From positions 5,456,001 to 5,520,000 of the forward strand of contig NZ_JBDFMD010000001.1 of NCBI RefSeq assembly GCF_047238105.1: DNA of 64,000 bases. Direction: 5' to 3'. Of the stretch, positions 9,620 through 20,000 are shown in pieces. This DNA comes from Paenibacillus_D sp047238105. Its GTDB lineage: Bacteria; Bacillota; Bacilli; Paenibacillales; Paenibacillaceae. The translations under genes and the position numbers were made by a program. Numbering within the stretch: the first letter of the stretch is position 1; each line of letters opens with the position of its first letter. The notes beneath the pieces are model-generated. The model did not search any database and had not been told where the DNA came from. It was given only the letters and a program-made list of their open reading frames with translations.

Positions 9620-11107
9620 ATGAACAAGAAAACTGCAAGCAAGCTTGTGATGCTGCTGCTGGCCAGTATTATGCTGATCACAGCATGCTCCGGCAACAAT
9701 CAGCCGCAAGAGACGCCGCAAACCGGAACGGAGGACCAGCAAGAGGAAGTCAATCTGACGTTGTGGTACAGATGGCCGGAGCCGCAGGCGATCATGCAGG
9801 AGACGATCGATGCCTTCGAGGCGGAATATCCGCATATCCAGGTGGAGCTGGTGTCCACGCCGCCAGACCAATGGGCCGCGCAGGTACAGACGGCGATCGC
9901 CGGCAATGAACTCCCGGACATGTTCCCGGGCGGCGGAGCGCTGCAGCTCGCCAATCTTCATCAACTGGACATTCTCCATGATCTGGATGAGATCATCACG
10001 CCGGAGATGCGCGACCGCTTCTACGAGGGAACGTGGATGGAAGGCTATACGACGATGGATGACAAGATCTATGCCTTCCCCAACCTGCCTTCCCGCCGTT
10101 TCTCGACGATGATGTTCTATAATCTCGATGTTCTCGAGCAAGCCGGATTGACAGAAGCCGATGTGCCGAAGTCATGGGACGAGCTGGAGAACGTCTGCCG
10201 CACGATCGTCGCAGCGGACAATCAGTGCCTGATCATGGGGCTGAAGACGCATTGGCTGATGGAACGCGCGGTGAAATCGATGGCAAGCGCGATCTCGCCA
10301 GAGGTATTCCCGAACACATCGATCAACTATAAGACGGGTCAATACGAGCATCATGCGCCAGGCATTGTGCAAACGCTGGATTTTCTGAAGAACATGCAGG
10401 ATGAGAAGCTGCTCCACCCGAACAGCCTGGTGATCGATACCAATGAAGCGAGCAGTCTGTTTGCCGGCGGCAGGGCGGCTTTCCTGGTCGAAGGCTCGTA
10501 CAAAACAGCTATTCTGCAAAATGATTTCGACTTTGACCGGTTCGGCTCGGCGCCGCTGCCGACCAAGGACGGCTTGCCGCAATACTGGGGCTTCCAGGGC
10601 GAGACGCCAGCGCCGATCCATGTCAATAAAAACACGCCTCACTTCGAGGAAGTCAAGCTGTTCCTGCAATTCGTAATTGACAACTACTATCCAAAGCTGC
10701 TGGAGACGGGTACTGACGGATCGCCGATCGTCGAACAAAACGAAAACTTCCAGAGCGACAATACCCAGTTCGTACAGGCGATGCAAATCCAAAACGATCA
10801 GTTCATCCTGTCGCCTTCGCCATTCCAGCGCAATCTGGCGACAATCGAGGTGACTGCAGAGATGGGGGCCAAGCTTCCGAAGAACAATCTGGGCACCTTC
10901 CTGGAGGGCTATCTCGCCGGCCAAGTCAGCAATATGCCGGAGATGCTTGAGCGGCTGAGCGGTGAGTACAATGAGCTGCTGCAGGCTTCCATCGATGTTG
11001 TGGCGGGCGGCGGCAACCAGGTCCAGGCCTCCGATTATGTGTTTGAGAATTGGACGCCGCTTGAGCCTTATACGACTGACAAGTATGACGAGCTGGGGAC
11101 GAACTAA
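9620..11107 (+). CDS. CUT1 ABC transporter substrate-binding lipoprotein
   Basis: A 495-residue extracellular solute-binding protein (family 1, sugar type). It has a lipoprotein signal with lipobox LITA-C23, so it should be tethered to the outer face of the membrane. The mature part begins with an acidic linker and then the typical sequence VNLTLWYRWPEP. The start at 9620 has GGGGAGG about 7 nt upstream; an in-frame upstream start at 9587 would place extra residues before the signal peptide and is not used. The stop TAA overlaps the ATG of the first permease (TAATG), so the three transporter genes form one operon. The unusually long mature chain suggests an oligosaccharide ligand (inference). 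It is only distantly related to the other two binding proteins in the window. Confidence 0.92.
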   Translation: MNKKTASKLVMLLLASIMLITACSGNNQPQETPQTGTEDQQEEVNLTLWYRWPEPQAIMQETIDAFEAEYPHIQVELVSTPPDQWAAQVQTAIAGNELPDMFPGGGALQLANLHQLDILHDLDEIITPEMRDRFYEGTWMEGYTTMDDKIYAFPNLPSRRFSTMMFYNLDVLEQAGLTEADVPKSWDELENVCRTIVAADNQCLIMGLKTHWLMERAVKSMASAISPEVFPNTSINYKTGQYEHHAPGIVQTLDFLKNMQDEKLLHPNSLVIDTNEASSLFAGGRAAFLVEGSYKTAILQNDFDFDRFGSAPLPTKDGLPQYWGFQGETPAPIHVNKNTPHFEEVKLFLQFVIDNYYPKLLETGTDGSPIVEQNENFQSDNTQFVQAMQIQNDQFILSPSPFQRNLATIEVTAEMGAKLPKNNLGTFLEGYLAGQVSNMPEMLERLSGEYNELLQASIDVVAGGGNQVQASDYVFENWTPLEPYTTDKYDELGTN

Positions 11108-12048
11108 TGAAAAGCACCAAACGGCAAAAAATTAAACACATCTGGGCCTATCTCTTCATTTTGCCGCAAATGGTCTTCTTTGTTCTATTCACGATCTACC
11201 CGATTATTATGAGCTATATCTATTCGTTTTACGAATGGAGCGGGATCGGACCGTTGACGAGGTATGTGCAATTCGACAACTTCACGCGGCTGATCAGCGA
11301 TGAGCGGTTCTGGAATGCCTTCCAGAACTCGCTTGTCTACATCGGTATGAAGTGCCTGATCCTCCTGCCGTTGTCGCTCATTATGGCTTTGCTGCTGAAC
11401 CGCCCCCGCTTCGGGGGCAAGACCTTCTACCGTGCGCTGTACTTTCTGCCTGTCGTAACAACCGCTGCGGTCGTCGGCATCATTATGAAATTTATCTTCG
11501 GCAATGAGGATGCGCTTGTCAATTCAATCCTGCTGCAGCTGGGGGTTCTGGAGGAATCGATCCCTTGGCTGGGCCGGCCGTTTACGGCGATGGCCGTGCT
11601 GATCCTGGTCGGCTCGTGGAAGTTCTTCGGGATGATCATGATCTACTGGCTGGCGGCCTTGCAGTCGCTCCCGGCCGATGTGTATGAAGCGGCCAAGGTC
11701 GACGGTGCCGGTACGCTGCCGACCTTCCGGCATATTACGGTGCCGTTGCTGCTGCCTTATGCAGCAGTCATCCTACTGTTGACTGTCGTTAACAGCATGC
11801 ATGTATTTGATCTCGCGAAGACGTTGACCGGCGGCGGTCCTTTCTATGCCACCGAGACAGTCGATCTGTACATTTACGAATACGCATTTGACGCCCAGGG
11901 CTTGCCCCAGATGGGATACGCATCGGCTGCGGGGATCCTGTTCGGCATGGCGATCTTCCTGTTGACGCTGTTCCTGGGCTGGCTGGTCAAAAAATCGGGC
12001 GGCGAGAAGCAGACAGACAAGCTCCGCGCCTCAGCGAAGGGAGTCTGA
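11107..12048 (+). CDS. CUT1 ABC transporter permease (UgpA/LacF type)
   Basis: A 313-residue inner-membrane permease with six predicted membrane helices. It carries the EAA loop VYEAAKVDGAGTLPTFRHITVP that contacts the ATPase. The start overlaps the binding-protein stop. It pairs with the next permease. No ATPase gene is present in the operon, as is usual for Firmicute CUT1 importers that share an MsmX/UgpC-like ATPase encoded elsewhere (family knowledge). Confidence 0.93.
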   Translation: MKSTKRQKIKHIWAYLFILPQMVFFVLFTIYPIIMSYIYSFYEWSGIGPLTRYVQFDNFTRLISDERFWNAFQNSLVYIGMKCLILLPLSLIMALLLNRPRFGGKTFYRALYFLPVVTTAAVVGIIMKFIFGNEDALVNSILLQLGVLEESIPWLGRPFTAMAVLILVGSWKFFGMIMIYWLAALQSLPADVYEAAKVDGAGTLPTFRHITVPLLLPYAAVILLLTVVNSMHVFDLAKTLTGGGPFYATETVDLYIYEYAFDAQGLPQMGYASAAGILFGMAIFLLTLFLGWLVKKSGGEKQTDKLRASAKGV

Positions 12049-12055
12049 TGCACGG

Positions 12056-12886
12056 ATGCTCAAAAAAAACGCCTTGAATCTGGTGCTGCATGTTCTCTTG
12101 CTCGGGTTCGGCCTGGTTTGGATCTATCCTTTTATCTGGATGGTCTTCTCATCGCTCAAGACGAATACCGAGTTTATCAATTCGGGGATCAGCCTGGTCC
12201 CTGAGACCTGGCAGTTCGCCAACTATGTGCGAGCGTGGAATGAAGCCCAGTTCTCGACTTATTTTTTCAATTCGGTCATCATTACCGTCAGTACAGTGGT
12301 TATCGTCGTGCTGCTCTGCGGCCTTACTGGCTATGCGCTCGGAAGAGTCAATTTTCCCGGCCGGACGTTCGTCGTAGTAGCCATCACGGCGACGATGTTT
12401 ATCCCGAAGGGATATACGATTATCCCGATCTATCACATTATCAAGGAGCTCGGCTTGCTTAATTCGCTTGCTGGCGTCATCCTGGCCGAGTCGTCGGGCG
12501 CGCATGTGCTGTTCATCCTGCTCTTCATGTCGTACTTCAACAAGATCCCCAAGGAGCTGGAGGAGTCCTCCGAGATCGATGGCGCAGGCTTTATCCGCAC
12601 CTTCGTGCAGATCATGCTGCCGCTCTCCAAGCCGATCATTGCAACGACGGCCATCATGCAGTTCATCTGGACCTGGAATTCGTTCTTCACACCGCTTGTC
12701 TTCACGCTGAGCAAGCCGGAGCTGCGGACGCTGGCCGTGGGGATGTACTCCTTCGTCGGCGAATATTCGATCGACTGGTCGGGGATGGCTGCCGCTGCCT
12801 CGATCTCGCTGGTACCGGTCATGGTCGTCTTCCTTGTCTTCCAACGCTTCTTCATCGAAGGGATCTCCGGATCCGTCAAGGGGTGA
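12056..12886 (+). CDS. CUT1 ABC transporter permease (UgpE/MalG type)
   Basis: A 276-residue second permease. It has an N-terminal helix (LVLHVLLLGFGLVWIYPFIWM), the EAA loop ELEESSEIDGAGFIRTF, and the standard C-terminus QRFFIEGISGSVKG. It starts 8 nt after the preceding stop, with a weak GAAGGGAG about 10 nt upstream. It forms the heterodimeric channel with the upstream permease. The downstream sulfatase starts just after its stop, linking import with desulfation. Confidence 0.92.
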   Translation: MLKKNALNLVLHVLLLGFGLVWIYPFIWMVFSSLKTNTEFINSGISLVPETWQFANYVRAWNEAQFSTYFFNSVIITVSTVVIVVLLCGLTGYALGRVNFPGRTFVVVAITATMFIPKGYTIIPIYHIIKELGLLNSLAGVILAESSGAHVLFILLFMSYFNKIPKELEESSEIDGAGFIRTFVQIMLPLSKPIIATTAIMQFIWTWNSFFTPLVFTLSKPELRTLAVGMYSFVGEYSIDWSGMAAAASISLVPVMVVFLVFQRFFIEGISGSVKG

Positions 12887-12887
12887 C

Positions 12888-14360
12888 ATGCATATTATGA
12901 AAAAACCGCATCTGATTATCTTTAATCCGGATCAGTGGCGCGGAGACGTGCTTGGTCATATGGGCAACCGCGCCGCCGTGACGCCTCACCTGGACCGGAT
13001 CGTCCAGACCGACGCCGTTTCGTTCCGCAACGCCTTCTGCCAGAATCCGGTCTGCACGCCCAGCCGCTGCTCCTTCATGAGCGGCTGGTACCCGCATGTG
13101 CGCGGCCACCGGACGATGCATCACATGATGCGTCCGGATGAGCCAGTGCTGCTGAAGCGGCTCAAGCAGGAAGGATACTTCGTCTGGTGGGGCGGCAAGA
13201 ACGATCTGGTGCCGCCGAGCGGCGGGTTCGACGATTATTGCGATGTGAAGTACAAGCCGCCGAAGCCGCCAGTCAAGGCGGATCTGCATGCAGATACCTC
13301 CTGGCGGGGAGAGCCGGGAGGCGATCAGTACTACTCTTTCTTGGCAGGGAAACTGGAGAAGGATGCAGATGCGCCGTATTATGAAGATGGCGACTGGGCG
13401 ACCGTGATGGGGGCGATCGAGCAGCTCCGGGACGCGCCTGCGGATCAGCCGCTTTGTCTCTATCTGGCGCTCGGGTACCCGCATCCGCCATATGGGGTGG
13501 AGTCGCCCTTCTACGAGCTGGTCGACCGGCAGGCGGTGCCTGCCCGTGCCGGCACTCCGGACTGGACAGCCAAGCCGTCCCTGCTCAAGGGACTCAGCGA
13601 CAGACAAGGTCTGCAAGGCTGGACCGAGGCGCAATGGAACGAGCTGAGAGCGGTATACTACGGTATGTGCTCGCGTGTGGATCATCAGTTCGGGCTGCTC
13701 ATGAAGGCGCTGAAGGAGCAAGGATTGTATGAGGATACAGCCGTATTCGTCTTCTCCGATCACGGAGATTTTACCGGCGATTACGGCCTGGTGGAGAAGA
13801 CGCAGAATACGTTTGAGGACTGCCTCACCCGCGTCCCCTTCATCGTGAAGCCGCCCCGGGACGTACCGGTGAAGGCTGGCGTCAGCGACGCGCTCGTCGA
13901 GCTGATCGACTTCCCGGCCACGGTCGAGGCGCTGCTGGGGATCGTGCCGGAGCATACGCATTACGGCCGGTCGCTGCTGCCGGTCATCGCCGGGGAGACG
14001 GCAGAGCACCGCGATGCCGTCTTCTGCGAGGGCGGGCGGCTGCGGGAAGAAGCGCACTGCAAGGAGTCGCAGAGTCTGGAGACGACGGATTCGCTCTATT
14101 GGCCGCGTCTCAGTCTGCAGCAGCTGGACAGTGCCGAGCACGGGAAGGCGGTCATGTGCCGGTCGAAGCGCTACAAGTATATCCGGCGGCTCTACGAGAC
14201 CGATGAGCTCTACGATCTGGAGAGCGATCCGCAGGAGCTGCGCAACCGGATCGACGACCCGGCACTGGCCGAGGTCGCGCTGGCTATGAAGGAGCGGCTG
14301 CTGACCTTCTATCTCGAGACCGCCGATGCGGTCCCCTTCCAGGAGGATCGGCGGTTCTGA
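12888..14360 (+). CDS. Cytoplasmic S1-family (Cys-type) sulfatase
   Basis: About 490 residues. The formylglycine signature is C56-T-P-S-R60, preceded by AFCQNPV. The first metal site is IFNPDQWRGD and the second is FSDHGDFTGDYG. The C-terminal region has the usual RYKYIRRLYETDELYDLESDP. There is no signal peptide. The start could be the ATG at 12888 (AAGGGG only 4 nt upstream) or the ATG at 12897; I use 12888. It is co-transcribed with the two permeases and converges on the AraC gene with only a 20-bp gap. Confidence 0.9.
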   Translation: MHIMKKPHLIIFNPDQWRGDVLGHMGNRAAVTPHLDRIVQTDAVSFRNAFCQNPVCTPSRCSFMSGWYPHVRGHRTMHHMMRPDEPVLLKRLKQEGYFVWWGGKNDLVPPSGGFDDYCDVKYKPPKPPVKADLHADTSWRGEPGGDQYYSFLAGKLEKDADAPYYEDGDWATVMGAIEQLRDAPADQPLCLYLALGYPHPPYGVESPFYELVDRQAVPARAGTPDWTAKPSLLKGLSDRQGLQGWTEAQWNELRAVYYGMCSRVDHQFGLLMKALKEQGLYEDTAVFVFSDHGDFTGDYGLVEKTQNTFEDCLTRVPFIVKPPRDVPVKAGVSDALVELIDFPATVEALLGIVPEHTHYGRSLLPVIAGETAEHRDAVFCEGGRLREEAHCKESQSLETTDSLYWPRLSLQQLDSAEHGKAVMCRSKRYKYIRRLYETDELYDLESDPQELRNRIDDPALAEVALAMKERLLTFYLETADAVPFQEDRRF

Positions 14361-14380
14361 TGCAGGCCATTCGGGCCGGC

Positions 14381-15280
14381 CTAGCCGCCCCGGCGGTAAG
14401 CGCCGGGCGGGCAGCCGACGACCCGGCTGAAGGCTCTGGCGAACGAGTAGAGGCTGGCATAGCCTACGGAGTGAGCGATATCGGACATGCTGCGGGAGGA
14501 ATTGCGCAGCATGTCCTTTGCTTTGTCCATCCGCAGCGACTGCAGGTAATGCCCCGGGCTGCAGCCCATCCGGCTTATGAAGGTCTCGTGCAGATGAGAG
14601 CGGTGGACCGGGATATGCTCGGCGATCTCCCGGATCGTGATCTCCTCTGTGCAGTGCTGCTCCATGAAGGCGAGGCAGCGTTCGAACCAATCGGCAGGTT
14701 CTGACGGAGGATGCGCCGGCGCTGCCGGCAGCAAGGCGGCGAGAACCGTATAGAGCTCGGCCTGCAGCTGCATCGACCGTCCGATGGATGCGGCCGCTTC
14801 TCCCGCAGCCGATGCGAGCAGCTGTTGGAGCGCGGGCTGGAGCGAAGCCGGGAAGCAGTCGCGGCGGTACGGCAAGCGGCTGCTCATCCCGATGGCGCTT
14901 AGAAGCTCGGCGGCTTGCGGGCCGTCGAAGGAAATCCAGAACAGGCGCAGCGGAGCTTCCGCCTGAGCGGCTGCAGGCGGGCCGGAGGCAGTTGGACGGG
15001 GGACTGTACGTCCGTACTGATACGTGTGCCCCGGATAGAGGCAGAACGCATCGCCTGCCTGGAGCTCCGCCTGAAGATCCCCGTATCGGAGCGTCAGGCG
15101 GCCTTCGAGTACCAGATGCAGACCGTAGCACTCGATCGTCCGCGGTCCTACGCTGTAGAGAGGCTTGGCCCGGTTGGTCCCCATGCGGATGCACCACAGC
15201 CCGCTCTTCCTCTCGAACGGACCCGGATCGAAATAATGAACTTGCGCGTGTTCGATTCTCGATTCAGACAGATGCGGCAA
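14381..15280 (-). CDS. AraC-family regulator with N-terminal cupin sensor
   Basis: A transcription factor of about 299 residues. The N-terminal half resembles the AraC/RhaS cupin ligand domain (LVLEGRLTLRYGDLQAELQAGDAFCLYPGHTY in pieces). The C-terminal half has two HTH motifs (IREIAEHIPVHRSHLHETF and SDIAHSVGYASLYSFARAF, ending CPPGAYRR). The frame is open to an ATG at 15331 that lacks a good ribosome binding site. A TTG at 15280 sits 6 nt after GGAGGAGG, so TTG is my preferred start. It is divergent from the sulfatase at 15405 and probably controls it, perhaps in response to a free sugar or oligosaccharide (inference). Confidence 0.85.
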   Translation of the reverse strand: MPHLSESRIEHAQVHYFDPGPFERKSGLWCIRMGTNRAKPLYSVGPRTIECYGLHLVLEGRLTLRYGDLQAELQAGDAFCLYPGHTYQYGRTVPRPTASGPPAAAQAEAPLRLFWISFDGPQAAELLSAIGMSSRLPYRRDCFPASLQPALQQLLASAAGEAAASIGRSMQLQAELYTVLAALLPAAPAHPPSEPADWFERCLAFMEQHCTEEITIREIAEHIPVHRSHLHETFISRMGCSPGHYLQSLRMDKAKDMLRNSSRSMSDIAHSVGYASLYSFARAFSRVVGCPPGAYRRGG

Positions 15281-15360
15281 TGTATCCCTCCTCCGTTCAT
15301 CATCCGACTTATAGACAAATAATCCGTACATCCGGCAATTTCGTTTTGTCTCTGTAAAGC

Positions 15361-15366
15361 TATAAT
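15361..15366 (+). promoter_or_regulatory. -10 box upstream of sulfatase 15405
   Basis: A perfect TATAAT lies 39 nt before the sulfatase start, but I find no good -35 at 16-18 bp. The promoter would therefore need an activator, consistent with the divergent AraC gene. The seven-promoter ACAA/ACATG arrangement seen further right is not present here. Confidence 0.4.
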
Positions 15367-15404
15367 AAATCTATATCGATCACGAGACAAGCGGGAGGCG
15401 GACC

Positions 15405-16919
15405 ATGAAAAAGCCCAACATTTTGTTAATTACAAGCGATCAGCAGCACTGGAACACCATCGGGGCGTTCAACCCCGAGATCAAGACGCCAAGCCTGGAC
15501 CGGCTTGCGAGCGAGGGGACGACCTTTACCCGGGCCTACTGTCCCAATCCGACCTGTACACCGACAAGGGCCTCGATCATCACAGGCATGTATCCGAGCC
15601 AGCACGGGGCATGGACGCTGGGCACCAAGCTGATGGAGGGCGTGCATACGGTAGGCGAGGATTTTGCGGATGCGGGGTACCGTACCGCCTTGATCGGCAA
15701 GGCGCACTTCCAGCCGCTCGTCTCGACCGCGGCGTATCCTTCGCTGGAGGCCTATCCGCTGCTGCAGGATCTGGACTACTGGCGGCAATTCGACGAACGG
15801 TTCTACGGCTTTGATCATGTGGAGCTGGCCCGCAACCATACCAACGAAGCTCATGTCGGTCAGCACTATGCGCTCTGGCTGGAAGAGCAGGGCTGTCTGA
15901 ACTGGAGGGACTACTTCCTGCCCCCTACCGGTACGATGGACCCGGCTGTGAAGCATACGTGGCCGATCCCCGAGGCATACCATTATAATGCCTGGATCGC
16001 CGAGAGGACCAACGCTCAACTGGAGCAATGCGCGGATGACGGTCAGCCGTTCTTCCTCTGGGCCAGCTTCTTCGACCCGCATCCGGACTACCTGGTGCCG
16101 GAGCCCTGGGATACGATGTACGATCCCCGCAAGCTGACGATCCCGAAGCTGACGCCTGGCGAGCATGAAGCCAACCCGCCGCACTTCGCGATGACGCAGC
16201 TGCCAGAACCGGACTTCTCGGCCTATCGCGAGGACGAGTTCGCGATCCACGGCTACCGCTCTCACACGGCGATGTACGGGGAGGAGGACCGGGAGCGGCT
16301 GGTCGCCACCTATTACGGCATGATCAGTCTGATGGACAAATATATCGGCCGCATCCTGGACCGGCTGGACTCGCTTGGCCTGACGGAGGAGACAATCGTC
16401 GTGTTTACGACCGATCACGGACATTTCTTCGGGCAGCACGGTCTGCAAGCCAAGGGAGGCTTTCACTACGAGGACCTGCTGAAGCTGCCGTTCATCGTCC
16501 GCCACCCCGGTCATGTCCCTGCCGGCCGCACGTCCGACGCGATCCAGTCGCTCGTCGATCTGGCGCCGACGTTTCTGGATTGCTGCGGCCTGCAGATTCC
16601 GCGCTCGATGACCGGCGTTAGCCAGAAGCAAGTGTGGCGGGGGCTGTCGGCGTCTGCCCGCGATCATGCGATCTGCGAATTCCGGCATACCGAGCGGACG
16701 ATTCACCAGAAGTCCTACATCGAGGAGCGGTACAAGCTGACGCTGTATTACAATCAAGTCTATGGCGAGCTCTTCGATCTGCTGGAAGACCCCGGCGAGC
16801 TCCGCAACCTGTGGGACAGCCCGGACCATCAGATGCTGAAGACAGAGCTGCTGCTGAGATACGCATGGGCGGAGCTGGGCAAGGAGCCGCTGCCGATGCC
16901 GCGGATTGCGCATGCGTAA
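15405..16919 (+). CDS. Cytoplasmic S1-family (Cys-type) sulfatase with CTPTR signature
   Basis: A 504-residue sulfatase. The signature is C51-T-P-T-R55, with Thr where Ser or Ala is usual; the core C-x-P-x-R needed for formylglycine conversion is intact. The first metal site is ITSDQQH and the second is FTTDHGHFFGQHG. A C-terminal KLTLYYNQVYGELFDLLEDPGEL matches phospho/sulfo-esterases. There is no signal peptide. The start has GGGAGGCGG about 6 nt upstream. It is transcribed alone, divergent from the AraC regulator. Confidence 0.92.
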   Translation: MKKPNILLITSDQQHWNTIGAFNPEIKTPSLDRLASEGTTFTRAYCPNPTCTPTRASIITGMYPSQHGAWTLGTKLMEGVHTVGEDFADAGYRTALIGKAHFQPLVSTAAYPSLEAYPLLQDLDYWRQFDERFYGFDHVELARNHTNEAHVGQHYALWLEEQGCLNWRDYFLPPTGTMDPAVKHTWPIPEAYHYNAWIAERTNAQLEQCADDGQPFFLWASFFDPHPDYLVPEPWDTMYDPRKLTIPKLTPGEHEANPPHFAMTQLPEPDFSAYREDEFAIHGYRSHTAMYGEEDRERLVATYYGMISLMDKYIGRILDRLDSLGLTEETIVVFTTDHGHFFGQHGLQAKGGFHYEDLLKLPFIVRHPGHVPAGRTSDAIQSLVDLAPTFLDCCGLQIPRSMTGVSQKQVWRGLSASARDHAICEFRHTERTIHQKSYIEERYKLTLYYNQVYGELFDLLEDPGELRNLWDSPDHQMLKTELLLRYAWAELGKEPLPMPRIAHA

Positions 16920-16945
16920 GCCAGGTAGAGGTTGTTTGCGGCAGC

Positions 16946-16996
16946 ACAACTTAATTTCCATCTGACATGTTCGATCCTCTTCCTCTGTTTTATACT
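16946..16996 (+). promoter_or_regulatory. P1: ACAA/ACATG-type regulated promoter
   Basis: CACAAC (ACAA at 16946) is followed 19 bp later by ACATG (TGACATGT, ACATG at 16965), and TATACT starts 26 bp after ACATG (16991). This is the same geometry as six other promoters in the window. It drives the propeller gene and the kinase/regulator pair behind it, implying autoregulation of TCS-1. ACATG sits just upstream of the -35 position, as expected for an AraC-type activator half-site. Confidence 0.75.
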
Positions 16997-17026
16997 CGGA
17001 CTATTACAGACAGAGGAGGATGGTAG

Positions 17027-20000
17027 ATGGTTTTCTTTCGAAGCTTTTCCCGGGTGAAGGCAATAGTCGTTATATTGGTCATGCTGCTTGTTCTGGAAGG
17101 GACAGCAAGCATTATTCCGATGCAGCCGGAGGCGAATGCCGGGCAGGACTTTGTCGAGCTGGTTCCGGTCGATGATACGTATGCGGATGGCGTCTCGCCC
17201 GATCAGAATTTTGGCAGTGCGATCCGCACAATTGTCAGAGATGTACCTGGTCAGATGAATGACAAGATTGCGTATTACAAATTCGATGTCGGCGATGTGA
17301 CTATACGGAGCGATCGGGCGCTCTTGCGTTTGTATGTAGAAGGGATTACGCCTGATCCTCTTGCGACGAACGTAAGCGCTTACGAAGTCGAGGATAACAG
17401 CTGGAGCGAGCATACCTTGACCTGGAACAACAGGCCTGCAGTCTCAGGCAAGCTGTCAGGTACGACTGCAACGGCAAGCAATACATGGATCGAGCTGGAT
17501 GTGACCTCGCATGTCAAAGCGGGCATGTCAGCTTCCGGCTATGTCTCGATCGCTGTCATGGACGATCAGCAGCATAACCGGGCCGTTCGCTTGAGTTCTA
17601 AGGAAAGCCCTGCGTTCAAGCCCGTCCTGCGCATTCAGGAGGAGCCTGCTTACGTCATGAGCAGTACCCCGGCCAATGGCGAGCGCCATGTCAACGTATC
17701 GGACCTTCGCATCACGCTTGACTTCGACCGTCCGATGGACATGTCTACTTTGGATCCGGCAAGTGTATTGCTTCTGGAAGGAGACGGCGAGACCGTCTTG
17801 CCTTATACTGACTTTACAGTCGACAACGAGCAATACACCTTCTCGGTGCCCGACAAGCTCGCATACTTGACCCCATACAAGGTAAAAGTCCTATCCGGTA
17901 CTGTTAAGGATGCAGAAGGCGGCGCCATCGCGGATGATCAGGAGATCAGCTTCATGACGATGCCCGAGGCGACGGACGCGTTGACCGTTACCCGCTATAC
18001 GCCTTGGCTCGTCAACCTTCACCTTACGACGATGGATGCCGTGGCAGCCGGGATCAAGGGCGGAGACGGCGCCCAAAGAGTCTGGTCCTACGGGATTGAC
18101 CCGACCAACTCCGATCATGTCATGCTTGGCACGGACACAACGGCCATCTACAGCAGCGAAGACGGGGGACTTTCCTATCAGATCAGCGGAGAAGGACTGG
18201 AGATTATCGGAACCGTCGATATTGCGATCTCTCCTGACGATAGCGAGGTTGCCTATGCAGCGATGACAGCAGGCAAAGAATCAGACAAGACCCATGTCAC
18301 GGTGCACAGCGGCATCTGGAAGACTACGGACCGCGGAGAGACATGGCGTCATGTGTTACACGCGCCGTATTACCGGTATCCCAGCGGCTACATGATTCGT
18401 TTCGGGGCACTGTCTCCTCAGACCTCATCGCGACCTGTCTACGTTGCAACGCATCAGGAAGGAGTATTCAAGTCGGAGGACGAAGGTATGAGTTGGGAGT
18501 ATCTGGGGCTCTCCGGCAATACCATTGGCGATTTTTATGTGAGTCCGGATGAACAATTTATGATCGCTGCTTCTCTGGAAACTGGAATACAGGTCAGTTA
18601 TGACGGCGGACAGAGCTGGAGCACGGCCAATACGGGCTTGCACCTGACAGAAGCCTACGGGATCACTGTGCATCCTGATAATGCCGATTACTGGGTAGCT
18701 GCTGTGGACAACCGGGCCTATAAGAGCGAGGACGCGGGACAGACATGGACAGGGCTCCCGAGACCGTCCGGGTTTGCTCTGGACAAAAAAATAAGAAAAG
18801 TGCTGTTCGGGGCATCTACCGGCAGTATTGAACCCCCAAGACTGTATCTTGTCGGTGAAAATGTCGCCCATAATGTGCGTTTCAGTACGGATCTGGGCAT
18901 GAACTGGATCCGTCCGGTCATAGATAATTCGATCGGTTTTACTCAAGGCATTACGGGCTATGCGCCAGACGCCCTGAAGCCGGATCATCAAGATCCGTAT
19001 ACGGTATGGGCAACCTTTAATTCCAATCCGTTCAAATCGACAGACGGTGGACAAACCTTCTTTAATTCGTCGTCAGGATACTCCGGTCATCGGGCAAGCG
19101 ACTTTCTATTTGACGAATCCGATCCGCACAATATTTTCATCGCCTTTATCGACCGGGGGCTTGCCAAATCGGTCAATCCCGAAAAAGACGGCGTATATCC
19201 GATGTTTCTTGATCTCACGCATGATGAAGCGATTCGTTACGAAGGAGCCAAGAGTGCTCACAGTATTGCCAGAAACCCACTGGATCCCGATCATATCATC
19301 TTCAATGTGGGTCACTGGAACACGCATACCATTCTGGCGCAGTCCTTCGACAACGGGAAGACGATGGAACACATCCCGGGGACGGCGGGCAATAATATAA
19401 AGACGCTTGCCTTCCACCCGCAGGAACCGCTCATCATCTATGCCGGTACCCGCTACAGCGAGGACGGCGGCGTCACGTGGCAGATCAGGGACAAAAATGT
19501 CGTCGCAGTATCTCCGGTGAATGGCGATCATGTATGGGCTGTTCAACGGACAGAGGATTATTTTACATTGTTCGAATCGCGGGACAAAGGATACACATGG
19601 CAAACCCATGCTTTATTTGACGAATTCAACACGATCCCCATCCGTTCCGTGACGGCCGATCTGACAAGCGAAGAACAGTACTGGGTTGCGACGAATGAAG
19701 GGATCTACAAATTTGATGGTGCAAATATGACCCACATCGGCCGCGAGCATGGACTGGTCCCGGATGTAGATGGCGGACTCGAGATCTTTTCTGTCGCCCA
19801 AAACCCAGTGGATCATCAGCACTATGTTGCAGGGGGCTATAACACGAACCTGGGTCCCACAGCTGGTTTGTTTGAAAGTCGGGATGGAGGAGAGCATTGG
19901 CATCTGATTCCCGGGATGAAGGGCGTTCGGGATATATGGAAAGTAGCGTTTCATCCCGCACTCGCCCAAGTATATGCGGCCACTTCCCATGGAACGTGGG

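Noticed and set aside
12876..15197. 773-codon minus-strand open frame opposite the sulfatase and the AraC gene
   Set aside because: It runs antisense through a clear sulfatase and out of frame through the AraC gene; the product is Arg/Pro/Leu-rich with no domain, as expected for GC-rich shadow frames.
15311..15366. Eighth copy of the ACAA/ACATG promoter in front of sulfatase 15405
   Set aside because: GACAA and ACATC are present but 13 bp apart and not phased to the TATAAT, so it does not fit the other seven.
15426..16961. 511-codon minus-strand open frame
   Set aside because: It is fully antisense to the 15405 sulfatase and has no ribosome binding site or recognisable motif.
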